Part shown: piece by piece, positions 23,063 to 33,277 of the stretch | Numbering within the stretch: the first letter of the stretch is position 1 | Layout: every line of letters begins with the position of its first letter | Origin: Clostridiaceae bacterium | Lineage (GTDB): Bacteria; Bacillota; Clostridia; Lachnospirales; Lachnospiraceae | NCBI GenBank assembly: GCA_910575585.1 | Contig: CAJTGF010000006.1 | Location: 1 to 64,000 of the forward strand | DNA: 64,000 bases | Direction of reading: 5' to 3' | Program-made: the position numbers and the translations under genes | Notes under the pieces: generated by a model | The model's database searches: none | The model's input: the letters and a program-made list of their open reading frames with translations, nothing else | What the model was told of the DNA's origin: nothing

Positions 23063-23118
23063 GGCGGCGCTGCCGCCATACATAAAAAAGAAGCTCCTGC
23101 CAGGGGCTTCTTTTTTAT
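23063..23118. terminator. bidirectional terminator between CAP gene and aspA
   Basis: ATAAAAAAGAAGC (23082-23094) pairs with GCTTCTTTTTTAT (23106-23118), giving A/T tracts on both sides. A smaller GGCGGC-GCT-GCCGCC hairpin (23063-23077) precedes it. Confidence 0.85.
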
Positions 23119-23141
23119 GTATCTCATATCCGTTTTCACGA

Positions 23142-24545
23142 TCACATCTTCCGGTATTCGGCCATATGTCCGGGCAGAGTCAGGGCTTTTAAGTTCATGC
23201 ACTGTTCCAGCTGCTGGGGCGTCATAAGGTTCTGCTGCAGCACCAGATCCCTGACGGACACGCCGCTTTCCAAAGACTGTTTGGCAATATCGGCAGCTTT
23301 CTTGTAGCCGATAGAAGGACACAGGGCAGTGGCGATGGCTGCGCTGGATTCCACCAGATGCTCGCAGCGGTCCCGATTGGCGGTGATGCCAAGGATGCAG
23401 TTGTCGATCAGGGTCTGGACAGCCCCGGTCAATGTGTCGATGGACTCAAAAATATTGTAGAAAATAACCGGTTCAAAAGCATTAAGCTCCAGCTGGCCCG
23501 CTTCGGCCGCCAGGGTCACGGTCACGTCATTGCCGATAACATTGAAAGCCACCTGGCTTACTACCTCCGGAATTACCGGGTTGATCTTGCCGGGCATGAT
23601 GGAAGAGCCGTTCTGCTTGGGCGGCAGATTGATCTCCCCCAGGCCCGTCTTGGGGCCGCTGGACAAAAGCCGCAGGTCGTTGCAGATCTTCGACAGGCTG
23701 ACGGCGCAGGTCTTCAGCGCGGAAGAGATATTCACAAACCCGTCCAGATTCTGGGTGGCGTCAAATAAGTTCTCCGCCTGATAGCAGCTGGTCTGGCACA
23801 CCAGGTTCACGTTCTTTATGATATGGAACAGATACACCGGGTTCACGTTAATGGCAGTACCCACAGCCGTAGCCCCGATATTGAGCATCTTCAGATCCTC
23901 GTCCAGCCCCTCAAGCCGTTCAATATCCCGCCTGACCACGGCAGAATAGGCCTCAAAGGACTGGCCCAGGCGGATGGGGACCGCGTCCTGCAGCTGGGTG
24001 CGGCCAATCTTGACCACATCGTCAAATTCCACGGATTTCTGCTGCAACGCTTTGTGAAGCCGCTTAAGCTCCTTTACAAGGCCGGGCAGCAGTTCCAGGA
24101 TGGTCAGCTTTCCGGCGGAAGGGATCACGTCGTTGGTGGACTGGGCCATGTTCACATGGTCATTGGGATGGACGATAGAATAGTCTCCCTTTTCCCCTCC
24201 CAGGATCTCGATGGCCCGGTTGGCTATGACCTCGTTGGCGTTCATGTTGGCGGAAGTCCCGGCGCCGCCCTGGATGGCATCCACAATAAACTGATTATGC
24301 AGCTTCCCCGCGATGATCTCGTCGCATGCCTGGAGGATGGCCTTGCCGATGCGCTCATCCAGCACATTGGCCGCCATGTTGGTCATGGCAGCGGCCTTCT
24401 TGATCCTGGCCAGATTATTGATAAATACAGGGTGCAGGGGACGCTTTGTGATGTTGAAATTGTGTTTGGCCCTCAGCGTCTGGACTCCATAATAGGCTTT
24501 TATGGGAACCTCCAGGGTCCCTATCGAGTCGGATTCAAGTCTCAT
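23142..24545 (-). CDS. aspA: aspartate ammonia-lyase
   Basis: A 467-residue fumarase/aspartase superfamily enzyme that converts L-aspartate to fumarate and ammonia. The signature GSSIMPGKINPV is intact, as are the substrate loop blocks AGTSANMNANEVIANRA and VHPNDHVNMAQSTND. The start at 24545 follows GAGAGGGGC; an ATG six codons upstream lies within that ribosome site. Fumarate hydratase class II is the main alternative, but the sequence style (TCYQAENLFDATQNLDGFVN) fits aspartase. Monocistronic; the 345-base divergent region upstream carries the structured repeat. Confidence 0.9.
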   Translation of the reverse strand: MRLESDSIGTLEVPIKAYYGVQTLRAKHNFNITKRPLHPVFINNLARIKKAAAMTNMAANVLDERIGKAILQACDEIIAGKLHNQFIVDAIQGGAGTSANMNANEVIANRAIEILGGEKGDYSIVHPNDHVNMAQSTNDVIPSAGKLTILELLPGLVKELKRLHKALQQKSVEFDDVVKIGRTQLQDAVPIRLGQSFEAYSAVVRRDIERLEGLDEDLKMLNIGATAVGTAINVNPVYLFHIIKNVNLVCQTSCYQAENLFDATQNLDGFVNISSALKTCAVSLSKICNDLRLLSSGPKTGLGEINLPPKQNGSSIMPGKINPVIPEVVSQVAFNVIGNDVTVTLAAEAGQLELNAFEPVIFYNIFESIDTLTGAVQTLIDNCILGITANRDRCEHLVESSAAIATALCPSIGYKKAADIAKQSLESGVSVRDLVLQQNLMTPQQLEQCMNLKALTLPGHMAEYRKM

Positions 24546-24591
24546 ATTATATGCCCCTCTCATTTTTCTTCGATTATCTATATATTTTATT

Positions 24592-24726
24592 GTAACAGTT
24601 CAGGTAGGTCTGCGCGTTTACCGCGCTGACCGTACGAAAACGTAATGGCAGCAGGCATCTGGCCCCATCGCGAAGCGATTTTCATGGCCGGATGCGTAAC
24701 AGTTCAAGGGTTATCTGAACTGTTAC
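24592..24726. repeat. 135-bp structured repeat with GTAACAGTTCA ends (mini-element candidate)
   Basis: The element begins with GTAACAGTTCA (24592-24602) and ends with TGAACTGTTAC (24716-24726), an 11-bp terminal inverted repeat. A third copy at 24696-24706 makes the last 31 bases a palindrome. Inside are hairpins GCGCG/CGCGC (24612-24626) and GCATCTGGCC/GGCCGGATGC (24655-24695). Flanks ATTTTATT (24584-24591) and AATCTATT (24727-24734) agree at 6 of 8 positions, like a decayed target duplication. The 31-bp part recurs at 46482. This accounts for most of the aspA-exoA intergenic stretch; no gene is seen there. Confidence 0.6.
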
Positions 24727-24891
24727 AATCTATTATAACAAATTCTCCAACTCTTTCAAGTTGTTTCATTATCTCTTTGGATATTCTTTCTAAATTCTGA
24801 AAATAGAAAAAATTTTTCCGATTTGATTGCAGTTTTTACAGTCTGTGTGCTATACTGAATGAATGGAGATGAGAAGGGAGATGACATTATA

Positions 24892-25647
24892 ATGAAGAAA
24901 CTGATTTCCTGGAACGTAAACGGATTGCGGGCCTGCGTAGGCAAAGGCTTTTTCGAATATTTTAAAGAAACAGACGCGGATATTTTCTGCATCCAGGAGA
25001 CGAAGCTCCAGGAAGGCCAGATAGACCTTCCCATGGATGGCTACCATCAGTACTGGAATTACGCCAAGAAGAAAGGTTATTCCGGCACTGCCCTTTTTAC
25101 AAAAGAAGAACCATTGTCCGTCACATACGGAATCGGAATAGAGGAACACGATCAGGAGGGGCGGGTCATCACTGCCCGGTATCCCGATTATTATGTGGTC
25201 ACCTGCTATACTCCCAACTCCCAGAGCCAGCTGGCCAGACTGTCTTACCGCATGGAGTGGGAGGACGCGTTTTTGGCCTATCTAAAGAAGCTGGAGGACG
25301 ACAGGCCGGTGATCGTTTGCGGCGACTTAAATGTGGCCCACAAGGAGATCGATTTGAAAAATCCCAAGACCAACCGCCAAAACGCCGGTTTTACGGACCA
25401 GGAGAGGGAGAAGTTCACCCGCCTTTTAGAGGCAGGATTTATTGACACTTACCGCTATTTTAATCCGGACAAAGAAGGGGCTTACTCCTGGTGGTCCTAC
25501 CGGTTTAAAGCCAGAGAGAAAAACGCCGGATGGCGCATTGACTACTTTTGCGTCTCCCAGAGCCTAAAGCAGCGGCTGGCCGGCGCGGATATCCGCTCTG
25601 ACATTACCGGGTCGGACCATTGCCCTGTAGAGTTGGTGATAACATGA
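24892..25647 (+). CDS. exodeoxyribonuclease III
   Basis: A 251-residue ExoIII/AP-endonuclease of the EEP fold, acting in base-excision repair of abasic sites. Visible catalytic blocks: [19 protein letters not shown] (metal-binding E), [24 protein letters not shown] and the terminal GSDHCPVEL. Length is standard. The start at 24892 follows GGGAG; an ATG 11 codons upstream lies before that site. The stop overlaps the next start (ATGA), so the ABC-F gene is translationally coupled. Confidence 0.94.
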   Translation: MKKLISWNVNGLRACVGKGFFEYFKETDADIFCIQETKLQEGQIDLPMDGYHQYWNYAKKKGYSGTALFTKEEPLSVTYGIGIEEHDQEGRVITARYPDYYVVTCYTPNSQSQLARLSYRMEWEDAFLAYLKKLEDDRPVIVCGDLNVAHKEIDLKNPKTNRQNAGFTDQEREKFTRLLEAGFIDTYRYFNPDKEGAYSWWSYRFKAREKNAGWRIDYFCVSQSLKQRLAGADIRSDITGSDHCPVELVIT

Positions 25648-27470
25648 ATCTGATGACCATAGAACATCTGACAAAATCATACACGGAACGGCTGCTGTTT
25701 GACGACATGGATTTTAGCATCAATGAAGGGGAGAAGATCGGCATCATCGGCATCAACGGGACCGGCAAGTCCACCCTGCTCAAGATCATCGCCGGCCTGG
25801 AGGAGCCGGACGGGGGAACTGTGGTAAAGGCCAGGAACCTGGATATGCGCTGCCTTACCCAGAACCCTGTGTTCGTGGCAGGCGACACCATCCTGGAGAG
25901 TATCGTCCGGGATAATGAGGGCCATGAACACCCCTGGGACTTAGAAAGCCAGGCCAAGATGATGCTGACAAAGGTGGGGATATTTGACTTTGACGCAAAG
26001 GTGGAGACCTTATCCGGAGGCCAGAGAAAGCGGGTAGCCTTAGTAAGCGTCCTGATGTCCCCCACGGATCTTCTGATCCTGGACGAGCCTACCAACCACC
26101 TGGACAGCCAGATGGCCCAGTGGCTGGAAGATTACCTGAAAAAGTTTCGGGGCGCTATCGTGATGGTCACCCATGACCGGTATTTTCTGGACAGCGTAAC
26201 CAACCGCATCATAGAGCTGGATCGGGGCAAGTGCTTCAGCTACCAGACCAACTACGAAGGCTATCTGAAACGGAAGGCGGAGCGGCTTGACATGGCGGCG
26301 GCTTCCGAGAGAAAACGGCAGTCTATTTTGAAGGTGGAGCTGGCGTGGATGCAGCGGGGCGCCAGAGCCCGGTCCACCAAGCAGAAAGCTCACATCCAGA
26401 GATACGAAGCCCTGCGGGACCAGAAAGGACCGGAAGCGGACAAGGAAGTGGAACTGGGATCGGTCTCCAGCCGTTTGGGCCGCACCACCATAGAAGTGGA
26501 AGAGCTGTGCAAAGCCTACGAGGACAATGTGCTTTTGCGGGATTTTACGTATATTTTTTTGAAAAATGACAGGGTGGGGATCATAGGACCCAACGGCAGC
26601 GGCAAATCCACGCTGATGAAGATGATCGCCGGGTGGGTAAAGCCGGATAAAGGCCGTATTCATATGGGTCAGACGGTGAAGATCGGCTATTTTACCCAGG
26701 AAAACGAGGCCATGGATGAAAGCCTGAAAGTGATCGACTACATTAAAAACGCGGCGGAGTACGTGCGGACCAAAGACGGGAGCGTCAGCGCTTCCCAGAT
26801 GCTGGAGCGGTTTTTGTTTCCGCCGGAAGTCCAGTATACGGTCATCGGCCGGCTGTCGGGAGGGGAGAAGCGGCGGCTGTATCTTCTGCGGATACTTATG
26901 GAAGCGCCCAATGTGCTGCTTTTGGACGAACCCACCAATGATCTGGATATCCGGACCCTGACCATACTGGAAGACTATTTGGACGGATTTGAGGGCATTG
27001 TCATCGCCGTATCCCATGACCGGTATTTTTTGGACCGGACTGTGAGGCGGATATTCGCCTTTGAGGGACAGGGCCGGGTGATCCAGTATGAAGGCGGATT
27101 TACCGATTATCAGGCAGCTTATGAGAGGAAACAATTGGAAGAACAAGGGGACCTTGGCAGAAGGTCCGGGGAGAAAAAGCAGTCCGGCAGCGCAGGCCAG
27201 ATTAAGGAAAAAGACGGCCGGACAAGGGAGAAAAAGTTAAGGTTCACGTACCAGGAGCAGAAAGATTGGGAAGTGATTGAGGATCAGATCCAAGAACTGG
27301 AAGAAGAGATAGAAAAGTTAGAAAGCCAGATCGAGGCAGCGGCCAGAGATTTTATAAAACTGCGGGAATTGATGGAAGAAAAGGAAGAGAAAGAAAAGCT
27401 GCTGGAAGAGAAAATGGAGCGTTGGATGTACTTAAATGAGCTGGCGGAGAGGATTGCTGCCGCCAGATAA
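25644..27470 (+). CDS. ABC-F family ATPase (Uup/YdiF-like)
   Basis: A 608-residue soluble protein with two ABC domains and no membrane segments. First: Walker [10 protein letters not shown], signature LSGGQRKR, Walker [13 protein letters not shown]. Second: [29 protein letters not shown]. The ABC-F linker lies between them ([21 protein letters not shown]). The last 75 residues form a charged coiled coil as in Uup/YdiF. ABC-F proteins act on the ribosome E site to relieve stalled translation; antibiotic protection cannot be judged from sequence. It is the second gene of a run of four. Confidence 0.92.
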   Translation: MNLMTIEHLTKSYTERLLFDDMDFSINEGEKIGIIGINGTGKSTLLKIIAGLEEPDGGTVVKARNLDMRCLTQNPVFVAGDTILESIVRDNEGHEHPWDLESQAKMMLTKVGIFDFDAKVETLSGGQRKRVALVSVLMSPTDLLILDEPTNHLDSQMAQWLEDYLKKFRGAIVMVTHDRYFLDSVTNRIIELDRGKCFSYQTNYEGYLKRKAERLDMAAASERKRQSILKVELAWMQRGARARSTKQKAHIQRYEALRDQKGPEADKEVELGSVSSRLGRTTIEVEELCKAYEDNVLLRDFTYIFLKNDRVGIIGPNGSGKSTLMKMIAGWVKPDKGRIHMGQTVKIGYFTQENEAMDESLKVIDYIKNAAEYVRTKDGSVSASQMLERFLFPPEVQYTVIGRLSGGEKRRLYLLRILMEAPNVLLLDEPTNDLDIRTLTILEDYLDGFEGIVIAVSHDRYFLDRTVRRIFAFEGQGRVIQYEGGFTDYQAAYERKQLEEQGDLGRRSGEKKQSGSAGQIKEKDGRTREKKLRFTYQEQKDWEVIEDQIQELEEEIEKLESQIEAAARDFIKLRELMEEKEEKEKLLEEKMERWMYLNELAERIAAAR

Positions 27471-27482
27471 AGGGGGCATACG

Positions 27483-29387
27483 GTGGAACAGTACAGAAGA
27501 TTGACAGAAGAAACGCAGAGATATCCCATAGGACTTACGACCACGGACAAGAAACTGCACATATCAGTGATTGGAGCGAAAGAAACCTGCAGTCTGGTGT
27601 TATTTCAGCAGGAAAGCGGTGAACCGGATTTAAAGATCCCCATGGACCCGGCAGCCCGGGAGGGGGATGTGTGGAACCTGACCGTGGAAGGCAGATGGCC
27701 CAGAAAGACCATGTACTGTCTGGAGATGGACGGCGTTTTAAAAGGCGATCCCTGCGGCCGGCAGTTTGCGGGCTGGGAGCGGTGGGGGGATCCAAAGAAT
27801 CTGGAACATGTGATGAAAAGTCCCCTGTATCCGGAGATATTTGACTGGGAGGGCGACAAGCCGTTAAGGATACCCATGCATGAGAGCATCATTTACCGCT
27901 GTCATGTAAGGGGCATGACATGTCATAAATCTTCCGGTCTTAGGAACAAAGGAACTTTCAGGGCCTTGACCGAGAAGATACCTTATATAAAGGAGCTGGG
28001 CGTGACGGCTGTGGAGCTGATGCCGGTAAATGAATTTCAGGAGATTGTGACCCAGGAGACCGGCTGGACTCCCAAAGCCGACCAAAAACCGAAAGCTACG
28101 GGACGCCTTAATTACTGGGGCTACACGACCGGGTACTACTACGCGCCCAAGGCTTCCTACAGCAGCGGACAGAAAAAGCGCCCGGTGCAGGAGATGAAGA
28201 CTCTGGTAAAGGAACTTCACCGTCAGGGCATGGAGCTGATCATCGAGCTGTATTTCAGCGGAAAGGAAAGCCCGGCCATGGTGCTGGACATTGTCCGTTT
28301 TTGGGTAAAGGAATACCATGTGGACGGCATCCATCTGGTGGGGTACGCTCCCACGGAGCTTATCGGCAAAGACCCGTACCTGCGCCATACCAAGCTGTTT
28401 GCCACCAGCTGGAGCGGGGTGGAGGGGAGCAAGGACAAACATCTGTCGGAATATAACGACGGATTTCTCACGGATATGCGCAGAGTGCTCAAAGGCGACG
28501 AGGACCAAATGCGCCCCTTTATCTACCGGGTGGGCCACAATCCAAAAGGTTACGGCGTCGTAAACTACATGGCGCATACCAACGGATTTACCATGATGGA
28601 CATGGTGTCCTATGACCGCAAGCACAATGAAGATAACGGGGAAGGCAACCGGGACGGCAGCGACTACAATTACAGCTGGAACTGCGGTTTAGAGGGAATC
28701 TCCAAAAAGAAAAAGCTGATGGAGATCCGCTTAAATCAGATCCGCAATGCCATGACGCTTCTGTTTTTGAGCCAGGGTACGCCCCTTCTGCTGGCCGGCG
28801 ACGAGTTTGGCAATTCCAAATCGGGCAACAACAACGCCTACTGCCAGGACAATGAGCTTTCCTGGATAAACTGGAATCAGTTAAGGACCAACAAAGACAT
28901 CTGGGATTTTGCCACATTTATTATAAATTTTCGGAAAGAACATCCGATATTCCATATGGAAGAGGAACCGCTGAACATGGACTATCTGGCCTGCGGCCAT
29001 CCCGACGTATCGTTCCACGGGGAGAAGGCATGGAGGCCGGAATACGAAAACTTCCGCAGACAGCTGGGAGTCCTGTACTGCGGAGAATATGGGAAAAAAG
29101 AGGACGGCGCCCCGGATGACTATTTTTATGTGATGTATAACATGCACTGGGAGCCTCATGAGTTTGGCCCGCCCCGTCCGCCCAAGGGCCGCAGATGGCA
29201 TGTGGCTGTGGATACCAGTTTAAGCCAGATAAACGGCTATTACCCTCCCGGAGAGGAGCCCATTGCCCAGGACCAGAGGCGCTACCTGGTAAATGGACGG
29301 TCAGTTGTTGTCCTTATAGGAAAGGCCCATGAGGCGGAAAAAGAAGAAACGCCCTGTCAGGAGAAGAATGTGGGCCTTATAAAGTGA
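27483..29387 (+). CDS. GH13 glycogen-debranching-like protein lacking catalytic residues
   Basis: A 634-residue protein with the layout of GlgX/isoamylase: N-terminal CBM48-like domain, TIM barrel, C-terminal beta domain. The scaffold is clear (YIKELGVTAVELMPVNEF, NGFTMMDMVSYDRKHNEDNGEGNRDGSDYNYSWNCG, GTPLLLAGDEFGNS). All active-site blocks have diverged: region II is DGIHLVG, with V286 where the nucleophile Asp belongs and H284 for Arg; region III is LFATSW, with T308 for the acid Glu; region IV reads HTNGFT instead of HDGFT; region I lacks Asp and Asn-His. It is therefore probably not a hydrolase and may bind glucan or act as a partner. No glycogen genes are adjacent; glf follows 15 bases later. 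Confidence 0.82.
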   Translation: MEQYRRLTEETQRYPIGLTTTDKKLHISVIGAKETCSLVLFQQESGEPDLKIPMDPAAREGDVWNLTVEGRWPRKTMYCLEMDGVLKGDPCGRQFAGWERWGDPKNLEHVMKSPLYPEIFDWEGDKPLRIPMHESIIYRCHVRGMTCHKSSGLRNKGTFRALTEKIPYIKELGVTAVELMPVNEFQEIVTQETGWTPKADQKPKATGRLNYWGYTTGYYYAPKASYSSGQKKRPVQEMKTLVKELHRQGMELIIELYFSGKESPAMVLDIVRFWVKEYHVDGIHLVGYAPTELIGKDPYLRHTKLFATSWSGVEGSKDKHLSEYNDGFLTDMRRVLKGDEDQMRPFIYRVGHNPKGYGVVNYMAHTNGFTMMDMVSYDRKHNEDNGEGNRDGSDYNYSWNCGLEGISKKKKLMEIRLNQIRNAMTLLFLSQGTPLLLAGDEFGNSKSGNNNAYCQDNELSWINWNQLRTNKDIWDFATFIINFRKEHPIFHMEEEPLNMDYLACGHPDVSFHGEKAWRPEYENFRRQLGVLYCGEYGKKEDGAPDDYFYVMYNMHWEPHEFGPPRPPKGRRWHVAVDTSLSQINGYYPPGEEPIAQDQRRYLVNGRSVVVLIGKAHEAEKEETPCQEKNVGLIK

Positions 29388-29402
29388 AAGGATAAAACGG
29401 AC

Positions 29403-30512
29403 ATGAAAAAATATGATTACGTATTGGTTGGAAGCGGTCTGTTTGCCGGAGTCTGGGCGTATCTGGCCCTTAAGCAGGGAAAGCGCTGCCTGGTGGTGGA
29501 AAAGCGCGGCCATATTGGCGGCAACATCTACTGTGAGGATATGGAGGGGATCCATGTACACAAATACGGAGCCCATATTTTCCATACCAGCAATAAAACC
29601 GTGTGGGAGTTTGTCAATAGCTTAGCAGAGTTTAACCGCTACACCAACAGCCCTGTGGCAAACTACAAGGGCGAGATGTACAATATGCCTTTTAATATGA
29701 ACACGTTCAGCAAGATGTGGGGGATCTCCACCCCTCAGGAGGCCAGAGATATCATCGCCCGTCAGAGGGCCAGCATCACCGGGGAGCCGGGGAATCTGGA
29801 GGAGCAGGCCATCAGCCTGGTAGGCGTGGATCTGTACGAGAAGCTGGTTAAGGGATATACGGAAAAGCAGTGGGGAAGGGACTGCCGGGATCTGCCTGCT
29901 TTTATCATCAAGCGGCTGCCGGTGCGCTACACTTATGACAATAATTACTTTAATGACCTGTACCAGGGGATTCCCATAGGCGGGTACAATGTGCTAAGCG
30001 AGAAGCTGTTTAAGGGCTGCGATATCCGATGCGGCGTGGATTATCTGGAGGAAAAAGACCATTTTGACAGTCTGGGGGAGACCGTTGTGTATACGGGGAC
30101 TCTGGATTCCTACTACCAGTACCGTTTCGGGAAACTGGAATACCGGAGTCTGCGGTTTGAGACAGAGGTGAAGGATACGGACAATTTCCAGGGCGTGGCC
30201 GTGGTCAATTACACGGATCGGGAGACGCCGTACACCAGGATCATTGAGCACAAGCATTTTGAATTTGGCACGCAGCCAAAGACTGTGATCACCAGGGAAT
30301 ATCCCGCAGACTGGCAGGAAGGCATGGAGCCTTACTACCCGGTCAATGATGAGAAGAATCAGAAACTGTACGAGCAGTACGCGGCTCTGGCAGCAAAGGA
30401 AAGCCATGTGATATTCGGCGGCCGTCTGGCAGAGTATAAATATTATGATATGGATAAGGTTATTGAGTCTGCTTTGAAACGGGCCGGACAGTACGGATTA
30501 TATGATGCATGA
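29403..30512 (+). CDS. glf: UDP-galactopyranose mutase
   Basis: A 369-residue flavoenzyme that interconverts UDP-galactopyranose and UDP-galactofuranose for surface glycans. The FAD-binding start (DYVLVGSGLFAGVWA), EKRGHIGGNIY, KYGAHIFHTSN, YTEKQWGRDCRDLPAFIIKRLPVRYTYDNNYFND and FGGRLAEYKYYDMD are all family-specific. Length is normal. It is last in the exoA-ABC-F-GH13-glf run and ends at a strong terminator. The galactofuranose-using glycosyltransferases must lie elsewhere. Confidence 0.95.
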   Translation: MKKYDYVLVGSGLFAGVWAYLALKQGKRCLVVEKRGHIGGNIYCEDMEGIHVHKYGAHIFHTSNKTVWEFVNSLAEFNRYTNSPVANYKGEMYNMPFNMNTFSKMWGISTPQEARDIIARQRASITGEPGNLEEQAISLVGVDLYEKLVKGYTEKQWGRDCRDLPAFIIKRLPVRYTYDNNYFNDLYQGIPIGGYNVLSEKLFKGCDIRCGVDYLEEKDHFDSLGETVVYTGTLDSYYQYRFGKLEYRSLRFETEVKDTDNFQGVAVVNYTDRETPYTRIIEHKHFEFGTQPKTVITREYPADWQEGMEPYYPVNDEKNQKLYEQYAALAAKESHVIFGGRLAEYKYYDMDKVIESALKRAGQYGLYDA

Positions 30513-30524
30513 CAACTTGGGAGG

Positions 30525-30566
30525 AACCGGCGGGAAAAACAGTATATTTTTTCCCGCCGGTTTTTT
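30525..30566. terminator. terminator after glf
   Basis: AACCGGCGGGAAAAA (30525-30539) pairs with the matching CCCGCCGGTT arm ending at 30562, followed by T. Confidence 0.85.
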
Positions 30567-30593
30567 GAAGGGATTTTTAAAGCGAAACTGTTT

Positions 30594-30622
30594 TTGACTT
30601 TAGCATATGATAATGGTATATT
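30594..30622 (+). promoter_or_regulatory. promoter of hybrid kinase operon
   Basis: TTGACT (30594-30599), 17-base spacer, TATATT (30617-30622), about 70 bases ahead of the kinase ATG. Confidence 0.6.
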
Positions 30623-30694
30623 ATAAGGAAGATCGCCAAAGCGGTCGGGGCAGTATAAACGTTAGGCAGCCAGTAGTAGCAGACGGAGAGTTTT

Positions 30695-33277
30695 ATGAAT
30701 AAGCAAAAAGAAAGCAGACCGGACAGAGGAATACCGTTGATCTCTTCTATCTTATTGGTTTTTTTTATTTTGGGGACCATTGTATTTACATTGTCTCAAA
30801 GGATTTCGGCGGAGATGTCCTCCTCGGCCATCAATAATCTCAGCGAAAGCCTGGAGCTGGTCAAAGGCACTCTGGAGGCCATTTTGGTCAAGGAGGCGGA
30901 ATTTCAAAAATTGATTGCCAAAGAGGTGGCAACGCTGGAAGATCCGGACGAATTTATCCGTTCTTACAACCGAGACCGCACCATGGTCAGCATATCGTTT
31001 ATCGCCGCAGGACAGGAGGCGGGCATTTCCAACACCAGCGAGTCCTTTACCGAGGAAGGGCTGGATTTTTCGGCGGGGAAGACTGTGGAGGGCCTTCCCA
31101 TCTCCCAGTCATACTTAAACAGTATGGGGACATGGGCTTACACCATGAAATGCTCCGTTGAGAGAGACGGCAGAGAAACAGGCAGCCTTTATATCGAGTA
31201 TATTTACGATTCATTTGAAGAAGTTCTTCCCAGAGGCTTTTACGGCGGCAATGCCCTGCTTTATATTATGGATGCCAGAAGCCAGCGGTTTGTGTTAAAA
31301 CCCAGAGGCATGGGGGAGCGGAAGGCCGGCCATCTGAATCTGGAGGATTTTTACCGGGCCAACAACATTCTGGAACCGGATGTTAAAAATGCAGTGGCCC
31401 ACAGCGTGGATACCGGGAACAATTTCATGTTTTACCACCATATCCAGAACAAGGAGTCCCTGATTTTTATGTGGGCGGTCAATGACGGCGGCGTATACCT
31501 GATCGGATATGTGCCTATCGAAGCCATCCAGCAGGAGGGAAAGGCGGTAAACCAGAACATCTATACCGTTGTCTTAGTCATGCTGGCCGCGTTTTTCCTT
31601 TGCTGTATGCTGTTCTATCTGAACCAGAGGCAGCAGATAAGGCTGCGGCGGGAGCGGGAGGCGGAAAGAGAGATCCATAACCGCCAGCTGGCGGAGGCTT
31701 TACAGGCGGCGCAGATCGCAAGTAAGTCCAAGACCATGTTTCTTTCGAATATGTCCCACGATATCCGCACGCCTATGAACGCGATCCTGGGATTCACTAC
31801 CCTGCTGGCAAAAGACGCGGATAACCCGGCAAAGGTAAGAGAGTATACCGCAAAGATCACCGCCTCGGGACGCCATCTCCTAAGTTTGATCAATGATGTG
31901 CTGGATGTTTCCAAGATCGAGAGCGGTAAAGTGGTGCTGACCATCGGGGAGTTTACCTTAAGCGATCTGGTGTCCTCCGTGGACGCCATCATCCGTCCTA
32001 TGGCAAAAGCCCGCAGGCAGGATTTTGACGTGTCCGTAACGGAAATCAAACATGAATATCTTATCGGCGACGAGACAAGGATCAACCAGATCTTGATTAA
32101 CCTTTTGTCCAACGCCGTAAAATATACGCCGGAGGGCGGAAGCATCTGGTTCCGCATCATCGGCCTGCCCCAGCGCTCCGCGCAGTTTGAGCATATCCGG
32201 ATCCAGGTGGAGGATAATGGTTACGGCATGACGCCGGAATACTTAAAGACCGTGTTCGACCCCTTTACCAGGGCGGAAAACAGCACTACCAACAAGGTTC
32301 AGGGAACAGGTCTGGGCATGGCGATTACGAAAAACATCGTAGAACTTATGGGCGGCACGATCCAGGTATCCAGCGAGATTGACAGAGGAAGTATTTTTAC
32401 GGTGGAACTGGAGCTTCGCATACCGGATGGACAGGCAGACGAGCAGTTTTGGAAGGACAACAACATCCGGCGGATCCTGGCAGTGGACGATGACGAGGAG
32501 GTATGCAAAAGCGTTCAGGCGCTTATGGGGGACACCAAAACAACCGTCGATACGGCGCCGCGGGGGGAAGACGCCGTGGCCATGGCGCAAAAGGCCCATG
32601 AGGAGAAACAGGATTATGACATGGTCCTTCTGGACTGGAAGATGCCTGGCATGGACGGTTATGAGACGGCTGTGCGGATACGGTCGGCAATACCGGATAT
32701 CCCCATTTTGTTTTTGACTGCGTACGACGGCCTTGAACTGCAGGAGGAGATTGCCCATATGGGCAATGCGGGAGTCCTTGCAAAACCGTTTTTTGTATCC
32801 GCGTTCAAGGAAAAGATCATAGAACTGCAGGAAGACCATCTCAGAGACAGACTTTCCGACGCCGGGGAAGATGACAGCCTGGAGGGGATGCGGTTCCTCG
32901 TGGCAGAGGACAATGAAATCAATGCGGAGATCTTGTCGGAACTTCTGGATATTGAGGGCGCCCGGTGTGAGATCGTAGAGAACGGACAGATCGCGGTTGA
33001 GCGGTTTGTCCGGTCGGCGGCAGGGGAGTATGACGCGGTGCTGATGGATGTGCAGATGCCGGTGATGAACGGCTACGAAGCGGCCAGAAGGATCCGGCAG
33101 CTGGACCGCCCGGATGCCGCTAAGATCCCCATCATTGCCATGACGGCCAATGCGTTTGCGGAAGACGTAAAGGAAGCCCTGGAAGCCGGGATGAATGCGC
33201 ACATAGCCAAACCCATTGAAATGGGACTTCTGAAAAAAGCCATGGATCAATATAGAAAGAGAGAGGAAGATGTATGA
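30695..33277 (+). CDS. hybrid sensor histidine kinase with two receiver domains
   Basis: An 860-residue membrane kinase: TM1 (about 13-33), a 255-residue extracellular Cache-like sensor, TM2 (289-309), HisKA with H355 in NMSHDIRTPMNAILGF, HATPase (NLLSNAVKYTPEGG, GTGLGMAI), a first receiver with D647 (MVLLDWKMPG) and a second with D785 (AVLMDVQMPV). No DNA-binding output domain is fused, so a phosphorelay partner is expected. It has its own promoter, and its stop overlaps the start of a solute-binding lipoprotein, a strong sign that the two work together at the cell surface. Confidence 0.93.
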   Translation: MNKQKESRPDRGIPLISSILLVFFILGTIVFTLSQRISAEMSSSAINNLSESLELVKGTLEAILVKEAEFQKLIAKEVATLEDPDEFIRSYNRDRTMVSISFIAAGQEAGISNTSESFTEEGLDFSAGKTVEGLPISQSYLNSMGTWAYTMKCSVERDGRETGSLYIEYIYDSFEEVLPRGFYGGNALLYIMDARSQRFVLKPRGMGERKAGHLNLEDFYRANNILEPDVKNAVAHSVDTGNNFMFYHHIQNKESLIFMWAVNDGGVYLIGYVPIEAIQQEGKAVNQNIYTVVLVMLAAFFLCCMLFYLNQRQQIRLRREREAEREIHNRQLAEALQAAQIASKSKTMFLSNMSHDIRTPMNAILGFTTLLAKDADNPAKVREYTAKITASGRHLLSLINDVLDVSKIESGKVVLTIGEFTLSDLVSSVDAIIRPMAKARRQDFDVSVTEIKHEYLIGDETRINQILINLLSNAVKYTPEGGSIWFRIIGLPQRSAQFEHIRIQVEDNGYGMTPEYLKTVFDPFTRAENSTTNKVQGTGLGMAITKNIVELMGGTIQVSSEIDRGSIFTVELELRIPDGQADEQFWKDNNIRRILAVDDDEEVCKSVQALMGDTKTTVDTAPRGEDAVAMAQKAHEEKQDYDMVLLDWKMPGMDGYETAVRIRSAIPDIPILFLTAYDGLELQEEIAHMGNAGVLAKPFFVSAFKEKIIELQEDHLRDRLSDAGEDDSLEGMRFLVAEDNEINAEILSELLDIEGARCEIVENGQIAVERFVRSAAGEYDAVLMDVQMPVMNGYEAARRIRQLDRPDAAKIPIIAMTANAFAEDVKEALEAGMNAHIAKPIEMGLLKKAMDQYRKREEDV

